From Hymenobacter sp. J193 (GTDB lineage: Bacteria > Bacteroidota > Bacteroidia > Cytophagales > Hymenobacteraceae), in NCBI RefSeq assembly GCF_024700075.1, contig NZ_JAJONE010000001.1, positions 3,066,001-3,130,000 on the forward strand: DNA of 64,000 bases, written 5' to 3'. The notes under the pieces were generated by a model. It was not told the origin of the DNA. It saw only the letters and a list, made by a program, of their open reading frames with translations, and did no database searches. A program made the translations under genes and the position numbers. Shown one piece after another: positions 1 to 9,125 of the stretch; positions within the stretch are counted from its first letter, which is position 1; each line of letters begins with the position of its first letter.

Positions 1-185
1 CTGGCAATGTGGGCGCTTTTGCCAATACCTGTGACGACCACGCGGCCCTGCAGGGCCAGGATGGCGGCGACGCAGTTGGCGAAATCGGGACGCTGGTCGA
101 GGGCAGCAGCTACGCCCCGGATGGCATCGGCTTCTTCGAGAAGCACTTTTTTTGCCAGTGCGTTGGTGTCTTTGAGCTGTTTCAA
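1..185 (-). CDS. KpsF/GutQ (KdsD) family sugar-phosphate isomerase, N-terminal part
   Basis: Only the first 61 codons are visible; the gene runs leftward out of the window. The visible part is a charged helix followed by the strand and loop RVVVTGIGKSAHIA, typical of the SIS domain that binds phosphosugars. Family members convert ribulose-5-phosphate to arabinose-5-phosphate for KDO and lipopolysaccharide synthesis. No ATG or GTG lies upstream in frame, so the TTG at 183-185 is the likely start. The gene is divergent from recQ. Assignment to the family is fairly safe; the exact substrate cannot be told from this fragment. Confidence 0.75.
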   Translation of the reverse strand, partial: MKQLKDTNALAKKVLLEEADAIRGVAAALDQRPDFANCVAAILALQGRVVVTGIGKSAHIA

Positions 186-270
186 TCTAAATTTGATATC
201 AAATAGAGAGTGGTGCGGCGAGAAAAGAGCGGTTTTAGTCTTAATTCCCGGTACCCGATACTCCCTACTG

Positions 271-278
271 TAAATTTG
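271..278 (+). promoter_or_regulatory. Bacteroidota-type -7 box for recQ
   Basis: TAAATTTG matches the TAnnTTTG -7 consensus of the Bacteroidota primary sigma factor. No clear -33 TTTG is seen at the right distance. It would give a leader of about 65 nt before the ATG at 350. Confidence 0.4.
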
Positions 279-349
279 TCTAGATTGAGAAAGCAACCCG
301 TGGGTTGTCTGTCTCATCTGCATTCCCCAACCGAGAAGTGAGCAAGTCC

Positions 350-2548
350 ATGCCAGCCGTTACCCATGCCGCCAAGCCGGCAGCTGATCTGAAGGGCAAG
401 TTAAAGGAAGTTTTCGGGTACGGCCAGTTTCGGGGTACTCAGGAAGCCATCATCCAGAACGTCATTGAAGGCCACAACACCTTCGTGATTATGCCCACCG
501 GCGCCGGTAAAAGCCTTTGTTATCAGCTGCCTGCCCTGGTACTGCCCGGTACGGCCATTGTGATTTCGCCCCTGATTGCCCTGATGAAAAACCAGGTCGA
601 TCAGCTGAATGCCTTCGGAGTGAATGCCGCGTTTCTGAACTCGACCTTGTCGAAAACGGAAATGAACAAGGTGAAGCGGGACGTTATCAGCGGGGAAGTG
701 CGCCTGCTGTACGTGGCGCCCGAAAGCCTAACCAAGGACGAAACCATCGAGTTTCTGAACAAGGCCACCATTTCCTTCGTGGCCATTGATGAGGCCCACT
801 GCATCTCGGAGTGGGGCCACGACTTCCGCCCGGAGTACCGCAAAATCCGCAGCATCATTGATGGGCTGGGCGTGGATGTGCCCATTATTGCCCTCACGGC
901 CACGGCCACGCCCAAGGTGCAGCTGGACATCCAGAAAAACCTGCAGATGGATGAGGCGTCGGTGTTCAAGACCTCCTTCAACCGCACCAACCTGTACTAC
1001 GAAGTCCGGCCCAAACACCAGACCAAAAAGCAGCTGATTCAGTACGTGAAGCAGCGCAAGGGCCAGGCCGGCATCGTGTATTGCCTCTCGCGCAAGAAAG
1101 TGGAGGAAATAGCCGAGCTGCTGCGCGTGAACGACGTGCGCGCCCTGCCCTACCACGCCGGCCTCGACCCACACGTGCGTATGTCCAACCAGGATGCCTT
1201 TCTGAACGAGGACTGCGACGTGATTGTGGCGACCATTGCCTTCGGTATGGGCATCGACAAGCCCGACGTGCGCTTCGTAATTCACTACGACACGCCCAAA
1301 AGTATTGAGGGCTACTACCAGGAAACCGGCCGCGGCGGCCGCGACGGGCTGGAGGGTGACTGCCTGATGTTCTACAGCTACGACGACATCGTGAAGCTGG
1401 AGAAGTTCAACAAGGACAAGCCCGTGACGGAGCGCGACAACAGCAAGCTGCTGCTCCAGGAAATGGCCAACTACGCCGACTCGGCCGTGTGCCGCCGCAA
1501 GCAGTTGCTCCACTACTTCGGCGAAACCTACGAGAAGGACTGCGGCTTCTGCGACAACTGCAAGCACCCGCGCGAGAAGTTCGAGGGCAAGGAGTTTGTG
1601 AAGCTGGCGTTGCAGGCAGTAGTGCAGACCGAGCAGCGCTTTGGCATCGAGCACCTCACGAGCGTGCTCACCGGCCTGACCAATCCCCACATCGAAAGCT
1701 ACGGCCACAACAAGCTGCCCATCTACGGGGCCGGCAAAGACCATGACGTGGCATTCTGGCACTCGGTGCTGCGCCAGAGCATGATTGCGGGTTTGCTGGG
1801 CAAGGATATCGAAAACTTCGGCGTAATCCGCATCTGCCCCAAGGGCGAGGAGTTTCTGCAGTCGCCCTACAACTTCAAGCTCTCCAAGGACCACAACTAC
1901 GAGGAGGAAATGCAGGAGCAGGTGGAGCAGGAGGAAGTGCAGCAGGCTGCCGGCCACGACCAGGCCCTGTTCGATATGCTCAAGGCGCTACGCAAGAAGC
2001 TGGCTCACCAGAAAGGGCTGCCGCCCTACGTGCTTTTTCAGGACCCGAGCCTGAAGGAAATGGCCACCACCTTTCCTACCAAAACCGAAGACCTGGCCCA
2101 CGTATCGGGCGTGGGCCAGGGTAAGGCCCAGAAGTTCGGCGCGCCCTTCCTGGAGCTCATCAAGAAGTACGTGGAGGAAAACGACATTATGACTGCCGCC
2201 GACGTGGTGGTGAAATCAGCCGTCAATAAGTCGAAAATCAAGATTTATATCATTCAGCAGATCGACAAGAAGATGGACCTGGAGGAAATTGCTTCCTCCA
2301 AGGGCATCGACATGCGGGAGCTGATGGAGGAAATTGAGCACATCTGCTACGCTGGCACCAAGCTCAACCTCGATTACTACATCAATGGCGTGCTGGACGA
2401 GGAGCGGCAGGAGGAAATCTACGATTACTTCATGACGGCCAGCACCGACAACATTGCCGAAGCCCTGAAAGAGCTGGGCGACGACGACTACACCGAGGAA
2501 GATCTGCGCTTGATGCGTATCAAGTTCCTGAGCGAAGTAGCCAACTAA
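350..2548 (+). CDS. recQ: ATP-dependent DNA helicase RecQ
   Basis: 3'-5' DNA helicase of recombination and repair, 732 aa. In order: helicase motif I with TGAGKS near residues 50-55, the DEAH box at 147-150, the second RecA-like domain with the arginine-rich ETGRGGRDG motif, the RQC zinc site (a Cys near 381 followed by CGFCDNC), an HRDC domain around 550-620, and a C-terminal winged-helix-like tail (about 640-732), which is common in Bacteroidota RecQ. An in-frame TTG at 305 would add 15 residues, but the ATG at 350 fits the family start better. It is divergent from the KdsD-like gene and ends at a strong bidirectional terminator. Confidence 0.95.
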   Translation: MPAVTHAAKPAADLKGKLKEVFGYGQFRGTQEAIIQNVIEGHNTFVIMPTGAGKSLCYQLPALVLPGTAIVISPLIALMKNQVDQLNAFGVNAAFLNSTLSKTEMNKVKRDVISGEVRLLYVAPESLTKDETIEFLNKATISFVAIDEAHCISEWGHDFRPEYRKIRSIIDGLGVDVPIIALTATATPKVQLDIQKNLQMDEASVFKTSFNRTNLYYEVRPKHQTKKQLIQYVKQRKGQAGIVYCLSRKKVEEIAELLRVNDVRALPYHAGLDPHVRMSNQDAFLNEDCDVIVATIAFGMGIDKPDVRFVIHYDTPKSIEGYYQETGRGGRDGLEGDCLMFYSYDDIVKLEKFNKDKPVTERDNSKLLLQEMANYADSAVCRRKQLLHYFGETYEKDCGFCDNCKHPREKFEGKEFVKLALQAVVQTEQRFGIEHLTSVLTGLTNPHIESYGHNKLPIYGAGKDHDVAFWHSVLRQSMIAGLLGKDIENFGVIRICPKGEEFLQSPYNFKLSKDHNYEEEMQEQVEQEEVQQAAGHDQALFDMLKALRKKLAHQKGLPPYVLFQDPSLKEMATTFPTKTEDLAHVSGVGQGKAQKFGAPFLELIKKYVEENDIMTAADVVVKSAVNKSKIKIYIIQQIDKKMDLEEIASSKGIDMRELMEEIEHICYAGTKLNLDYYINGVLDEERQEEIYDYFMTASTDNIAEALKELGDDDYTEEDLRLMRIKFLSEVAN

Positions 2549-2551
2549 GAC

Positions 2552-2707
2552 CACGGATTCGCGCGGATTAATCGGATTTCACGGATTTTGTAGTTGGCAC
2601 AGTCTTCAGTCAGGTCTACAGACAAAAACAAAAAGCCTCGCATAGTGCGAGGCTTTTTGTTTGGGAGTAATTGTCCACAAAATCCGTGAAATCCGCGTTA
2701 ATCCGTG
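2552..2707. repeat. Inverted intergenic repeat flanking a terminator
   Basis: The left arm (2552-2590) begins CACGGATT and ends TTTCACGGATTTTG. The right arm (2678-2707) is its reverse complement except for an internal gap of a few bases in the right arm. The arms surround the terminator hairpin of recQ. The sequence resembles 'AATCCGTG...AATCCGCG' intergenic repeats that occur in many bacterial genomes. Confidence 0.75.
2630..2658. terminator. Bidirectional terminator between recQ and the bacilliredoxin gene
   Basis: A perfect 13-bp stem (AAAAAGCCTCGCA with its complement) closes a 3-nt loop, with A and T tracts on the two sides. It can end transcription from both convergent genes. Confidence 0.9.
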
Positions 2708-2708
2708 A

Positions 2709-3131
2709 TTAGCAATACTCGGCAAAAGCGCCCTGCAGGTTGTCGACGATGCGCATCATGTCGTTGCCTTCGATGTGGTACCGCTCAATCATGTGCACCA
2801 GCTCGCCATCCTTGAACAGCGCGATGCTGGGTGAAGAAGGAGGGTAGGGGAGCAGATGTTCGCGCACTTTGGCCACGGCTTCGGTTTCCATACCGGCAAA
2901 TACCGTCACCAGCTTCGCGGGCTTTTTGTCGGTGCTGGAAAGGGCCAGCTTGAGGGCCGGGCGGGCCTTGGCAGCGGCGCAGCCACACACCGAGTTGACG
3001 GCCACCAGCACCGTGCCGGTAGCAGGCAGCAGCGCCTGGTCCACTTCTTCGGGCGTCATCAGCTGCTCAAAACCGGCTTCCACCAGGTCTTGCCGGATGG
3101 GAGCCACCATGTATTCGGGGTACGTTGCCAT
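2709..3131 (-). CDS. Bacilliredoxin, BrxA/BrxB (YphP/YqiW) family
   Basis: 140-residue thioredoxin-fold protein. The family signature is the CGC active site in SVCGCAAAKARPALK, near residue 49. Members remove bacillithiol from oxidised protein thiols, so the gene hints that this organism makes bacillithiol. That is an inference from family knowledge. The start MATYPEYM is the family's usual N-terminus; the longer open frame upstream encodes a Phe-rich stretch and is unlikely. A final Cys (AEYC) ends the protein. It is convergent with recQ. Confidence 0.9.
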   Translation of the reverse strand: MATYPEYMVAPIRQDLVEAGFEQLMTPEEVDQALLPATGTVLVAVNSVCGCAAAKARPALKLALSSTDKKPAKLVTVFAGMETEAVAKVREHLLPYPPSSPSIALFKDGELVHMIERYHIEGNDMMRIVDNLQGAFAEYC

Positions 3132-3363
3132 ATCTATGTAGATGAGGAAGAAAAAGAAAAAAGGAAGCGGGCGGAAAAACCCGTCGACAAAATTACGCAA
3201 ACAATAAGTGTCAGCCCTACCCAAAGGTTTTCAGGACCGACCGAAATCTGCCGGCTTGGGAAACTTCAATTCCCCGGAAAGAATGCCGGATGGGTTGGGA
3301 GTGTTGGGAAAGGAAAGTACATTTATACCGGGTGGCACCACCTGGCCCGCCCCCGAACTTTCT

Positions 3364-4428
3364 ATGAAACCACTCTTTACCGCAGCGGCGGCGCTTTTGC
3401 TGGTTGGTGGCCTGGCCCGGCCCGTCCAGGCGCAGGTAGATACCGTGCGAGCCAGCACGCTGCCGCCCGCCCAGCTGGCCGAAAAGCTCTACAATAGCGG
3501 CATTGCCAAGTTCAATCAGAAAAGCTACCGCGCCGCTATTCAGGACTTTGACCGTGCCCTGGCCGCCAAAGCCGATTTTTCCAAAGCCTACTATAACCGA
3601 GCCGCCACCCGCTACGAGCTAAAGGAGTACGACCAGGCTGTGCAGGACTACGACCAGGCCATTAAGCTGGAGCCCGAAGGCTTCACGGCCTACTTTGGGC
3701 GTGGGCAGGCCAAGCAGGCTCTCAACCAGGCCGAGGCTGCCGAGCAGGATTACACCAAGTCCACGGAACTAAAGCCCGACTACGCCCCCGCCTGGTACTA
3801 CCGCGGCGACCTGCGCTTTGAAAAAGGTAATTTCAAGGAGGCGCTGGCTGATTTTTCGGCGGCCGTGAAAGCCGACCCCGCCTACGCCTACGCCTACCAC
3901 GACCGGGGCAGCGCCCAGCGTCAGCTCGGCAACTACGCCGCCGCCATTCAGGACTACGATCAGGCCCTGAAGCTTCAGCCTGAGCTGCTGCCGGCCCTGC
4001 TGAACCGCGCCAGCGCCAAGCGCCGCGCCGGCGACGTGAAAGGCGCCCTAGCCGACTTCTCCGCTTACCTCAACAAAGTCACGGACAACCCCGTGGCTTT
4101 CAACAACCGCGGTAGCGCCCGCTTCGAGGCCGGTGACTACAAAGGCGCCGTGGCCGATTTCAGCAAGGCGCTGGAGCTGAACGCCGGCTATGCCTTCGCC
4201 TATAACAACCGCGCGGCCGCCTACCTCAAGCTTGAAGACTACAAAAAAGCCGCCGACGATGCTACGCAGGCCATCAAGCTGAACGCCCAGTACGCCGAGG
4301 CTTACCTCAACCGCGGCCATGCCCGCGAGATGCTGCGCGAGGCCGACGGCGCGTGCCAGGACTGGCGCAAGGCCGCCGAACTGGGCTTGGAAAACGGAAC
4401 TGCCTACGCTAATGCCGCTTGTGAATAA
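3364..4428 (+). CDS. Exported tetratricopeptide-repeat protein
   Basis: 354 aa with a clear signal peptide (MKPLFTAAAALLLVGG, cleavage after about residue 23) followed by roughly eight consecutive 34-residue TPR units. These show the A-Y-x-N-R-x-x-A and DYDQA-x-K-L patterns from residue 40 to the end. It is probably a periplasmic scaffold. The ATG at 3364 was chosen because the signal peptide begins there; a longer frame upstream has no signal-like sequence. Only 13 nt separate its stop from the PorE-like gene, so the two are probably co-transcribed and may work together. The precise partner is unknown. Confidence 0.85.
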   Translation: MKPLFTAAAALLLVGGLARPVQAQVDTVRASTLPPAQLAEKLYNSGIAKFNQKSYRAAIQDFDRALAAKADFSKAYYNRAATRYELKEYDQAVQDYDQAIKLEPEGFTAYFGRGQAKQALNQAEAAEQDYTKSTELKPDYAPAWYYRGDLRFEKGNFKEALADFSAAVKADPAYAYAYHDRGSAQRQLGNYAAAIQDYDQALKLQPELLPALLNRASAKRRAGDVKGALADFSAYLNKVTDNPVAFNNRGSARFEAGDYKGAVADFSKALELNAGYAFAYNNRAAAYLKLEDYKKAADDATQAIKLNAQYAEAYLNRGHAREMLREADGACQDWRKAAELGLENGTAYANAACE

Positions 4429-4441
4429 GGTGACGTACTCG

Positions 4442-6490
4442 ATGAAGTTTACCCGATTGGTGGCCCTGGCTGCCGCGCTGCTGCTGGCGGTTCCGGCCTT
4501 GGCCCAAAGTGTGGAGTTCAGCAAAGACCGGTTCAGCAACGATAAGGAAGGCCTGAAAACTGCGCAGAAAGAAATCAAGGCCGGCGACGAGTGGTATTTT
4601 GCTGATCCGCCCAAGTACGAGCGCGCCCTGCCCCACTACCTCGAAGCCCAGAAGTTCAACCCGAATAACGCCCAGCTCAACCTCAAAATAGGCGACTGTT
4701 ACCTGAACTCCGGGTTTCGGCCGCGCAGCCTGAGCTACCTGCAGAAAGCCTTTGAGCTGGACGGTGAGGTGGACCCCCGCATGCACTTTCTGCTGGGCCG
4801 CGGCCTGCACCTGAATGCCCGCTGGCAGGAAGCTATTGCCGAGTACAAAAAGGCCGTACCGCCCACCGGCGCTAAAAACGCGCTGGCTTTGCAGCAGGAA
4901 ATACGCAAGCACATTACGGAGTGCGAGTCGGGTATGGCCCTCATGAAAAAGCCCACCCGTGTCTTTATTGACAATGCCGGGCCGGGCGTAAACTCGCCGT
5001 TCCCGGACTACGGACCGGTTATTTCGGCTGATGAGTCGGTGATTCTGTTTACCTCGCGCCGCGACAACTCTACCGGCGGCCAGACGGACCCCGAATCGGG
5101 GGGCTTTTTTGAGGACGTGTACCAGTCGAACCGCGCCGGCGACGGCTGGGGGCCCGCCCGTGCCCTGGCCGAGCCCGTCAATACCGAAGGCCACGATGCT
5201 ACCGTAGGGTTGGCCCCCGATGGGCAGCGCATGCTGATTTACGTGGAAAACAACGGCGGCGACCTGAACGAGTGCGACCTGCGCGGCAACAAGTGGAGCA
5301 AGCCCCAGACGCTGGGCAAGCGCGTGAACACCAACGCCCACGAGTCGTCGGCCTCCTACTCGCCCGATGGACGCATCCTATACTACGTGAGCGACCAGCC
5401 CGAGGGCAGCCTCGGCAGCCGAGACATCTACAAGATTGAGCTGGAAGGCAAAGGCAAAGCCGTAAACCTGGGCCCCACTATCAACACGCCCTACGGTGAA
5501 GAAGGCGTATTTATGCACCCCGATGGCAAGACGATGTACTTCTCCTCGGAAGGTCACAACTCCATGGGCGGCTACGACATCTTTAAATCGGTGTATGAAA
5601 ACGGCAAGTGGAGCAAGCCCGAAAACCTCGGCTGGCCCATCAACACGCCCGACGACGACGTGTTCTTCGTGATTTCGGCCTCCGGGCGCCACGGCTACTA
5701 TTCCTCTTACCGCGACGACGGCCAGGGCAGTAAGGACATCTACCAGATTACCTTCCTAGGGCCCGAAAAGCCGCCCGTGCTCAGCAATGAAGACCAGCTG
5801 CTGGCCTCGCGCGCGGCGCCCGTGAAGGAAACCGTGCTGGCCGCTGCCGTGCCCGTGGCTACCACCCAGGTAACTATCCTGAAGGGCATCGTGACGGATG
5901 CCGAAAGCAAGCAGCCGCTGGAAGCCACCATCGACGTGGTCGACAACCAGAAAAACCAGACTATTGCTTCTTTCCGCTCTAACTCGCAGTCGGGCCGCTA
6001 CCTCGTGTCGTTGCCTTCGGGCATCAACTACGGCATTGTGGTGCGGCAGGAAGGCTACCTTTTTCACTCCGAGAACTTTGATTTGCCGGCCGGCGCGGCT
6101 TACTCAGAGGTGGTGAAGGACATTGCCCTCAAGAAGCTGAACGTGGGCGCGAAAGTGGTGCTGAACAACATTTTCTTCGACACCGACAAATCGACCTTAC
6201 GCAAGGAAAGCACCGCGGAGCTGGAGCGCCTCGTGGCCCTGCTCAACGAAACGCCCAAGCTGCGCATCGAAATTTCCGGCCACACCGACAATGTGGGCAA
6301 CCCGGCCTACAACCAGAAGCTCTCGGAAAACCGGGCCCGCGTGGTAGTCGATTACCTGATAACAAAAGGCATTGACAAAGGCCGCCTGACGTTTGCCGGC
6401 TACGGCCTCACGCAGCCGGTAGCGTCCAATACCACCAAGGAAGGCCGACAGCAAAACCGCCGCACCGAATTCAAAGTGCTGGAAAAGTAG
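4442..6490 (+). CDS. PorE-like TPR / beta-propeller / carboxypeptidase-regulatory / OmpA protein
   Basis: 682 aa. Domain order: signal peptide (to about 22), TPR-like helices (about 40-145), WD40/PD40 propeller repeats (about 165-450) with repeated PDG and SRDIY-type motifs, a carboxypeptidase-regulatory-like fold from about 478 (GIVTDAESKQPLEATI), and an OmpA C-terminal peptidoglycan-binding domain from about 575 (FFDTDKSTLR; SGHTDNVGN). This order is the one known for PorE, an accessory component of the type IX secretion system in Porphyromonas. A T9SS role is inferred, since other Bacteroidota propeller-OmpA proteins share the architecture. It is the second gene of a two-gene unit and ends in a terminator. 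Confidence 0.8.
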   Translation: MKFTRLVALAAALLLAVPALAQSVEFSKDRFSNDKEGLKTAQKEIKAGDEWYFADPPKYERALPHYLEAQKFNPNNAQLNLKIGDCYLNSGFRPRSLSYLQKAFELDGEVDPRMHFLLGRGLHLNARWQEAIAEYKKAVPPTGAKNALALQQEIRKHITECESGMALMKKPTRVFIDNAGPGVNSPFPDYGPVISADESVILFTSRRDNSTGGQTDPESGGFFEDVYQSNRAGDGWGPARALAEPVNTEGHDATVGLAPDGQRMLIYVENNGGDLNECDLRGNKWSKPQTLGKRVNTNAHESSASYSPDGRILYYVSDQPEGSLGSRDIYKIELEGKGKAVNLGPTINTPYGEEGVFMHPDGKTMYFSSEGHNSMGGYDIFKSVYENGKWSKPENLGWPINTPDDDVFFVISASGRHGYYSSYRDDGQGSKDIYQITFLGPEKPPVLSNEDQLLASRAAPVKETVLAAAVPVATTQVTILKGIVTDAESKQPLEATIDVVDNQKNQTIASFRSNSQSGRYLVSLPSGINYGIVVRQEGYLFHSENFDLPAGAAYSEVVKDIALKKLNVGAKVVLNNIFFDTDKSTLRKESTAELERLVALLNETPKLRIEISGHTDNVGNPAYNQKLSENRARVVVDYLITKGIDKGRLTFAGYGLTQPVASNTTKEGRQQNRRTEFKVLEK

Positions 6491-6510
6491 GCCAACGTGT
6501 TAAAGTGCCT

Positions 6511-6551
6511 GCCGCTCCTTCGCCGTTCTGCGGTGGAGGAGCGGCTTTTTT
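6511..6551 (+). terminator. Terminator of the TPR/PorE-like unit
   Basis: GCCGCTCCT pairs with AGGAGCGGC around a 17-nt loop that can itself fold, followed by six T. Confidence 0.85.
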
Positions 6552-7073
6552 GTGGCAGGTGGAAACGCAAAAAAACCGCAGACAGAGCCAGCGGTTTTTC
6601 TACACACCTATTGCAACATAATCGAGTAGTTTATAAAAACCCACTCGTTAAACTTTCTCTTCATTCCGTTGCTGACTGGCAGCAGCGCTATTCTGACTTC
6701 AACCAACCGCAAACCGCAGGTGCGGTACTTGGGGTGAGCTTCCGCTTCTCGGTTGCAGCGCTATTGCCTCAGCAGTTGAAGCAATAGCGCTGTTTTCCAG
6801 GCTTCCGACTTCCGTCATGGGCGGCAAAAGCTGAGAAAAACTCAAGGCAGCTACTTGCTGCGTCCGAATTCTTATGCAAGTATAGAGCGGCCTTGTTCGG
6901 GTGGAAAGGAAGCAACGTGGGTATTTGTGACATAGGAATAAGGAAGATATAGGCTCCTTTTTGAGAAGAACTTTAAGGTAAAACGGTGTACAAGCTTTGT
7001 ATGGCGCGTTACCAGATTGTTTGTCTACTGCCTGATTGTGACACGTGCCAGGAGTATTTCGGCACGTTGCGGG
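6552..7073. other. Gene-free stretch with further hairpins
   Basis: No gene is convincing here. A second terminator-like hairpin lies at 6571-6599 (AAAAACCGC with its complement). A perfect 12-bp stem at 6756-6767 / 6781-6792 (CAGCGCTATTGC) is followed by TTTT, and its core CAGCGCTATT also occurs as a direct copy at 6682-6691. The rest is moderate-GC sequence without a recognisable RNA gene. Confidence 0.6.
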
Positions 7074-8054
7074 CTATATTATTTTCCGTCCGGCAACAAC
7101 CCGCAGGCTGAGTAGCGTCAGCAGGACGCTTACGCCTGGGAAGGCAGCTACCCACCAGGCTTCCGGGGCCAGCCGGGCGGCGGCCAGCAGGTGGCCCCAG
7201 CTGGCTTGCTCCGCGGGCAAGCCAATGCTTAAGAAGGAGAGAGTGGTTTCAAGCCCAATGATAACAGTGAGGTAGAGCAGAAAGGAGGTAGCCACCAAAC
7301 CGCGCAGGGCCGGCCAGGCGTGCCGCCAGATGAGCTGGCCGTCCGTGAGGCCCAGTGCCCGGGCAGCTTCCAGGTAAGGCAAGGCCTGCACCCGCAGCAT
7401 CTCGGCTCGTACCAGCCGCATCATGCCCGGCCAGAACAGCATCCCCAACATCAGGATGGCCGATACCACGGAGAAAGGCATAACTGCCGCCAGAATCACT
7501 AGTAGAATAAGCCGGGGAACGGACCCCAGTATGGCTGCTATGCCCAGGATCCAGCTATCCAGCGGCACGGCTTTCCTGGTACGCCCCCAGTTTGTGCGGC
7601 CCACTCCCCAGGCTAGTGCCCCGCCAATGAGCAGCCACAGCAGCCACGCCAGCACGGTGGTTCCATCAGTGGTTGGCAACAGTAAATACAGCACAGTTAA
7701 TAGGGCGGCATAGCTGCTGCCCAGCCATTGCGCCCGCGTCAGTTGGAGCCGGGTGTTTCCCCAGTAGCCAGCGCTGCCGCCCAGAAGCACTGCCAGCAGC
7801 GTCAACAGTAAGGTAGCGGGCAGGCTTACTCCTACCAGTGTGCGGCTGCCATAAAGCAGCTCGGCCAGCACGTCGCGACCCAGCGCATCGGTTCCCAGCC
7901 AGTGTTGGGTGGCGGCGCTGGGCGCAGTGGCTATGAAGGTAATATCGGTTTGGCCGGGCTCAAACGGCAAAGGCAGCCAACCAGCACTGACGGCAACCAA
8001 AACTAGCAGCGCCAGCCAACCAACAGCCACCCACAAGTGCCAGGGCCTACGCAT
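7074..8054 (-). CDS. Peptide-type ABC transporter permease, OppC/DppC-like
   Basis: 326-residue membrane permease of the binding-protein-dependent transport family. About six hydrophobic helices are visible. The cytoplasmic EAA loop that docks the ATPase is EAARALGLTDGQLIWRHAWP, and the N-terminal half carries the LGTDALGRDVL motif typical of OppC/DppC. The start at 8054 overlaps the end of the upstream permease gene by 8 bp (ATGCGTAG), which implies translational coupling. It has a longer hydrophobic middle section than textbook OppC. No ATPase gene follows in this window, so the ATPase must be encoded elsewhere. Confidence 0.9.
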   Translation of the reverse strand: MRRPWHLWVAVGWLALLVLVAVSAGWLPLPFEPGQTDITFIATAPSAATQHWLGTDALGRDVLAELLYGSRTLVGVSLPATLLLTLLAVLLGGSAGYWGNTRLQLTRAQWLGSSYAALLTVLYLLLPTTDGTTVLAWLLWLLIGGALAWGVGRTNWGRTRKAVPLDSWILGIAAILGSVPRLILLVILAAVMPFSVVSAILMLGMLFWPGMMRLVRAEMLRVQALPYLEAARALGLTDGQLIWRHAWPALRGLVATSFLLYLTVIIGLETTLSFLSIGLPAEQASWGHLLAAARLAPEAWWVAAFPGVSVLLTLLSLRVVAGRKII

Positions 8055-9123
8055 GAGCTGGGGAAGTAGCCTGGCGGCGCAGGCGCGGGTCGGCCCAGGC
8101 ATAGAGGACGTCGGCCAGCCAGTACGATACCAGTCGGGCCGCTGCTACCAGGGCCACGCCGCCCAGCAGCACCGGATAGTCGCGGGTGGCGACGGCTTCA
8201 GCCAGCAGTCGGCCCATACCAGGAAGGGCAAAAATTACTTCCACCACTACCGCGCCGGCCAGCAGCGCCGGCAGCAAATCAGTAAGCAGGGTGATAAACG
8301 GCAGCGCGGCATTGCGCAGCACGTGACCCCGCAACACTTGCTTGTCTGATAGTCCCTTCGCTCGTGCCGTTATCACGTACTGGCTTCCGGCTTCCCGCCC
8401 GAGTGCCGCCACCAGTTGCAAGACCAGGCCAGGCACGGTCACGAGCAGCAAACTACTGACAGGCAACGTGTAATAGTACAGATTTCGGGTGCCTGATTCC
8501 CACAAGCTTTCGGCGCCGGCTGGTTCCGGCAAGCCGTAAGCCGGAAACAGCGGAAGAGCGTCGGGGTTGGCGAGCAGCAGCAGTAGGGCCGTGGAAACCA
8601 GGAAAAGCGGGGCCGCATCCAGTGCCACGCACAAACTCAGGACCCAAGGGCGCCACCAGCGCCGTCGGGCCAGCCGCAGCCCCAGCCAGAGGGCCAGCGC
8701 TACCGAGCCCACAGCTGCCGGCAGCGTAAGGCGAAGCGTGTTGGGCAAGGCTTCACTGATGATGGCTGTTACCGGTCGTCCGTCCCGGTAGGAGCTGCCG
8801 AGGTTGCCCGCTGCCAGCTGCCACAGCCATTGGTGGTATTGGTTGTGTTGGCCATGCCAGCGCACTGCCAGAAGCCATGGGCCATAGGAAGGATGGGGAG
8901 CAACCGACAGGTAAAACAGCGGTAAATTCAAACCCAGGCGCTTTTGCAAAGCTTGTTGGGCTTGTTGGCGCTCGAACTGCCGTGACGATAAAATGTCGGT
9001 TTCGGACGTAAGCTGCACTATGCTGCCGGAGCCGGCCAGTCGGCTAAGCAGGAATACGGTCGAAAGCAGCAGCCACCCCAGCATCAGGGGCTTAAGCAGC
9101 CGATACGCAACCCGCCACCACAT
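8047..9123 (-). CDS. Peptide-type ABC transporter permease, OppB/DppB-like
   Basis: 358 aa. The N-terminal membrane helix is followed by a periplasmic loop, then the permease core with the EAA-type loop (ITARAKGLSDKQVLRGHVLRNA) and the family's C-terminal ending VLYAWADPRLR. It forms the heterodimeric channel with the OppC-like protein encoded by the next gene, which overlaps it. Only 2 nt separate it from the binding-protein gene, so the three genes form one operon. The transported substrate is presumably peptides or a similar ligand; this is inferred from family alone. Confidence 0.9.
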   Translation of the reverse strand: MWWRVAYRLLKPLMLGWLLLSTVFLLSRLAGSGSIVQLTSETDILSSRQFERQQAQQALQKRLGLNLPLFYLSVAPHPSYGPWLLAVRWHGQHNQYHQWLWQLAAGNLGSSYRDGRPVTAIISEALPNTLRLTLPAAVGSVALALWLGLRLARRRWWRPWVLSLCVALDAAPLFLVSTALLLLLANPDALPLFPAYGLPEPAGAESLWESGTRNLYYYTLPVSSLLLVTVPGLVLQLVAALGREAGSQYVITARAKGLSDKQVLRGHVLRNAALPFITLLTDLLPALLAGAVVVEVIFALPGMGRLLAEAVATRDYPVLLGGVALVAAARLVSYWLADVLYAWADPRLRRQATSPAHA

Positions 9124-9125
9124 AC

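Noticed and set aside
728..1957. 409-codon open frame on the minus strand opposite recQ
   Set aside because: It is a GC-rich shadow of a certain gene, with Val/Leu/His-rich low-complexity translation and no domain.
2856..3497. 213-codon rightward open frame across the bacilliredoxin gene and the TPR gene start
   Set aside because: It is antisense to a clear bacilliredoxin and out of frame with the TPR gene; the translation is low complexity.
6497..6787. 96-codon open frame after the PorE-like gene
   Set aside because: It runs through two terminator hairpins, and its translation has no recognisable features.
7043..7066. Hairpin just downstream of the OppC-like gene as a terminator
   Set aside because: ACGTGCC/GGCACGT is only 7 bp and no T tract follows on either strand.
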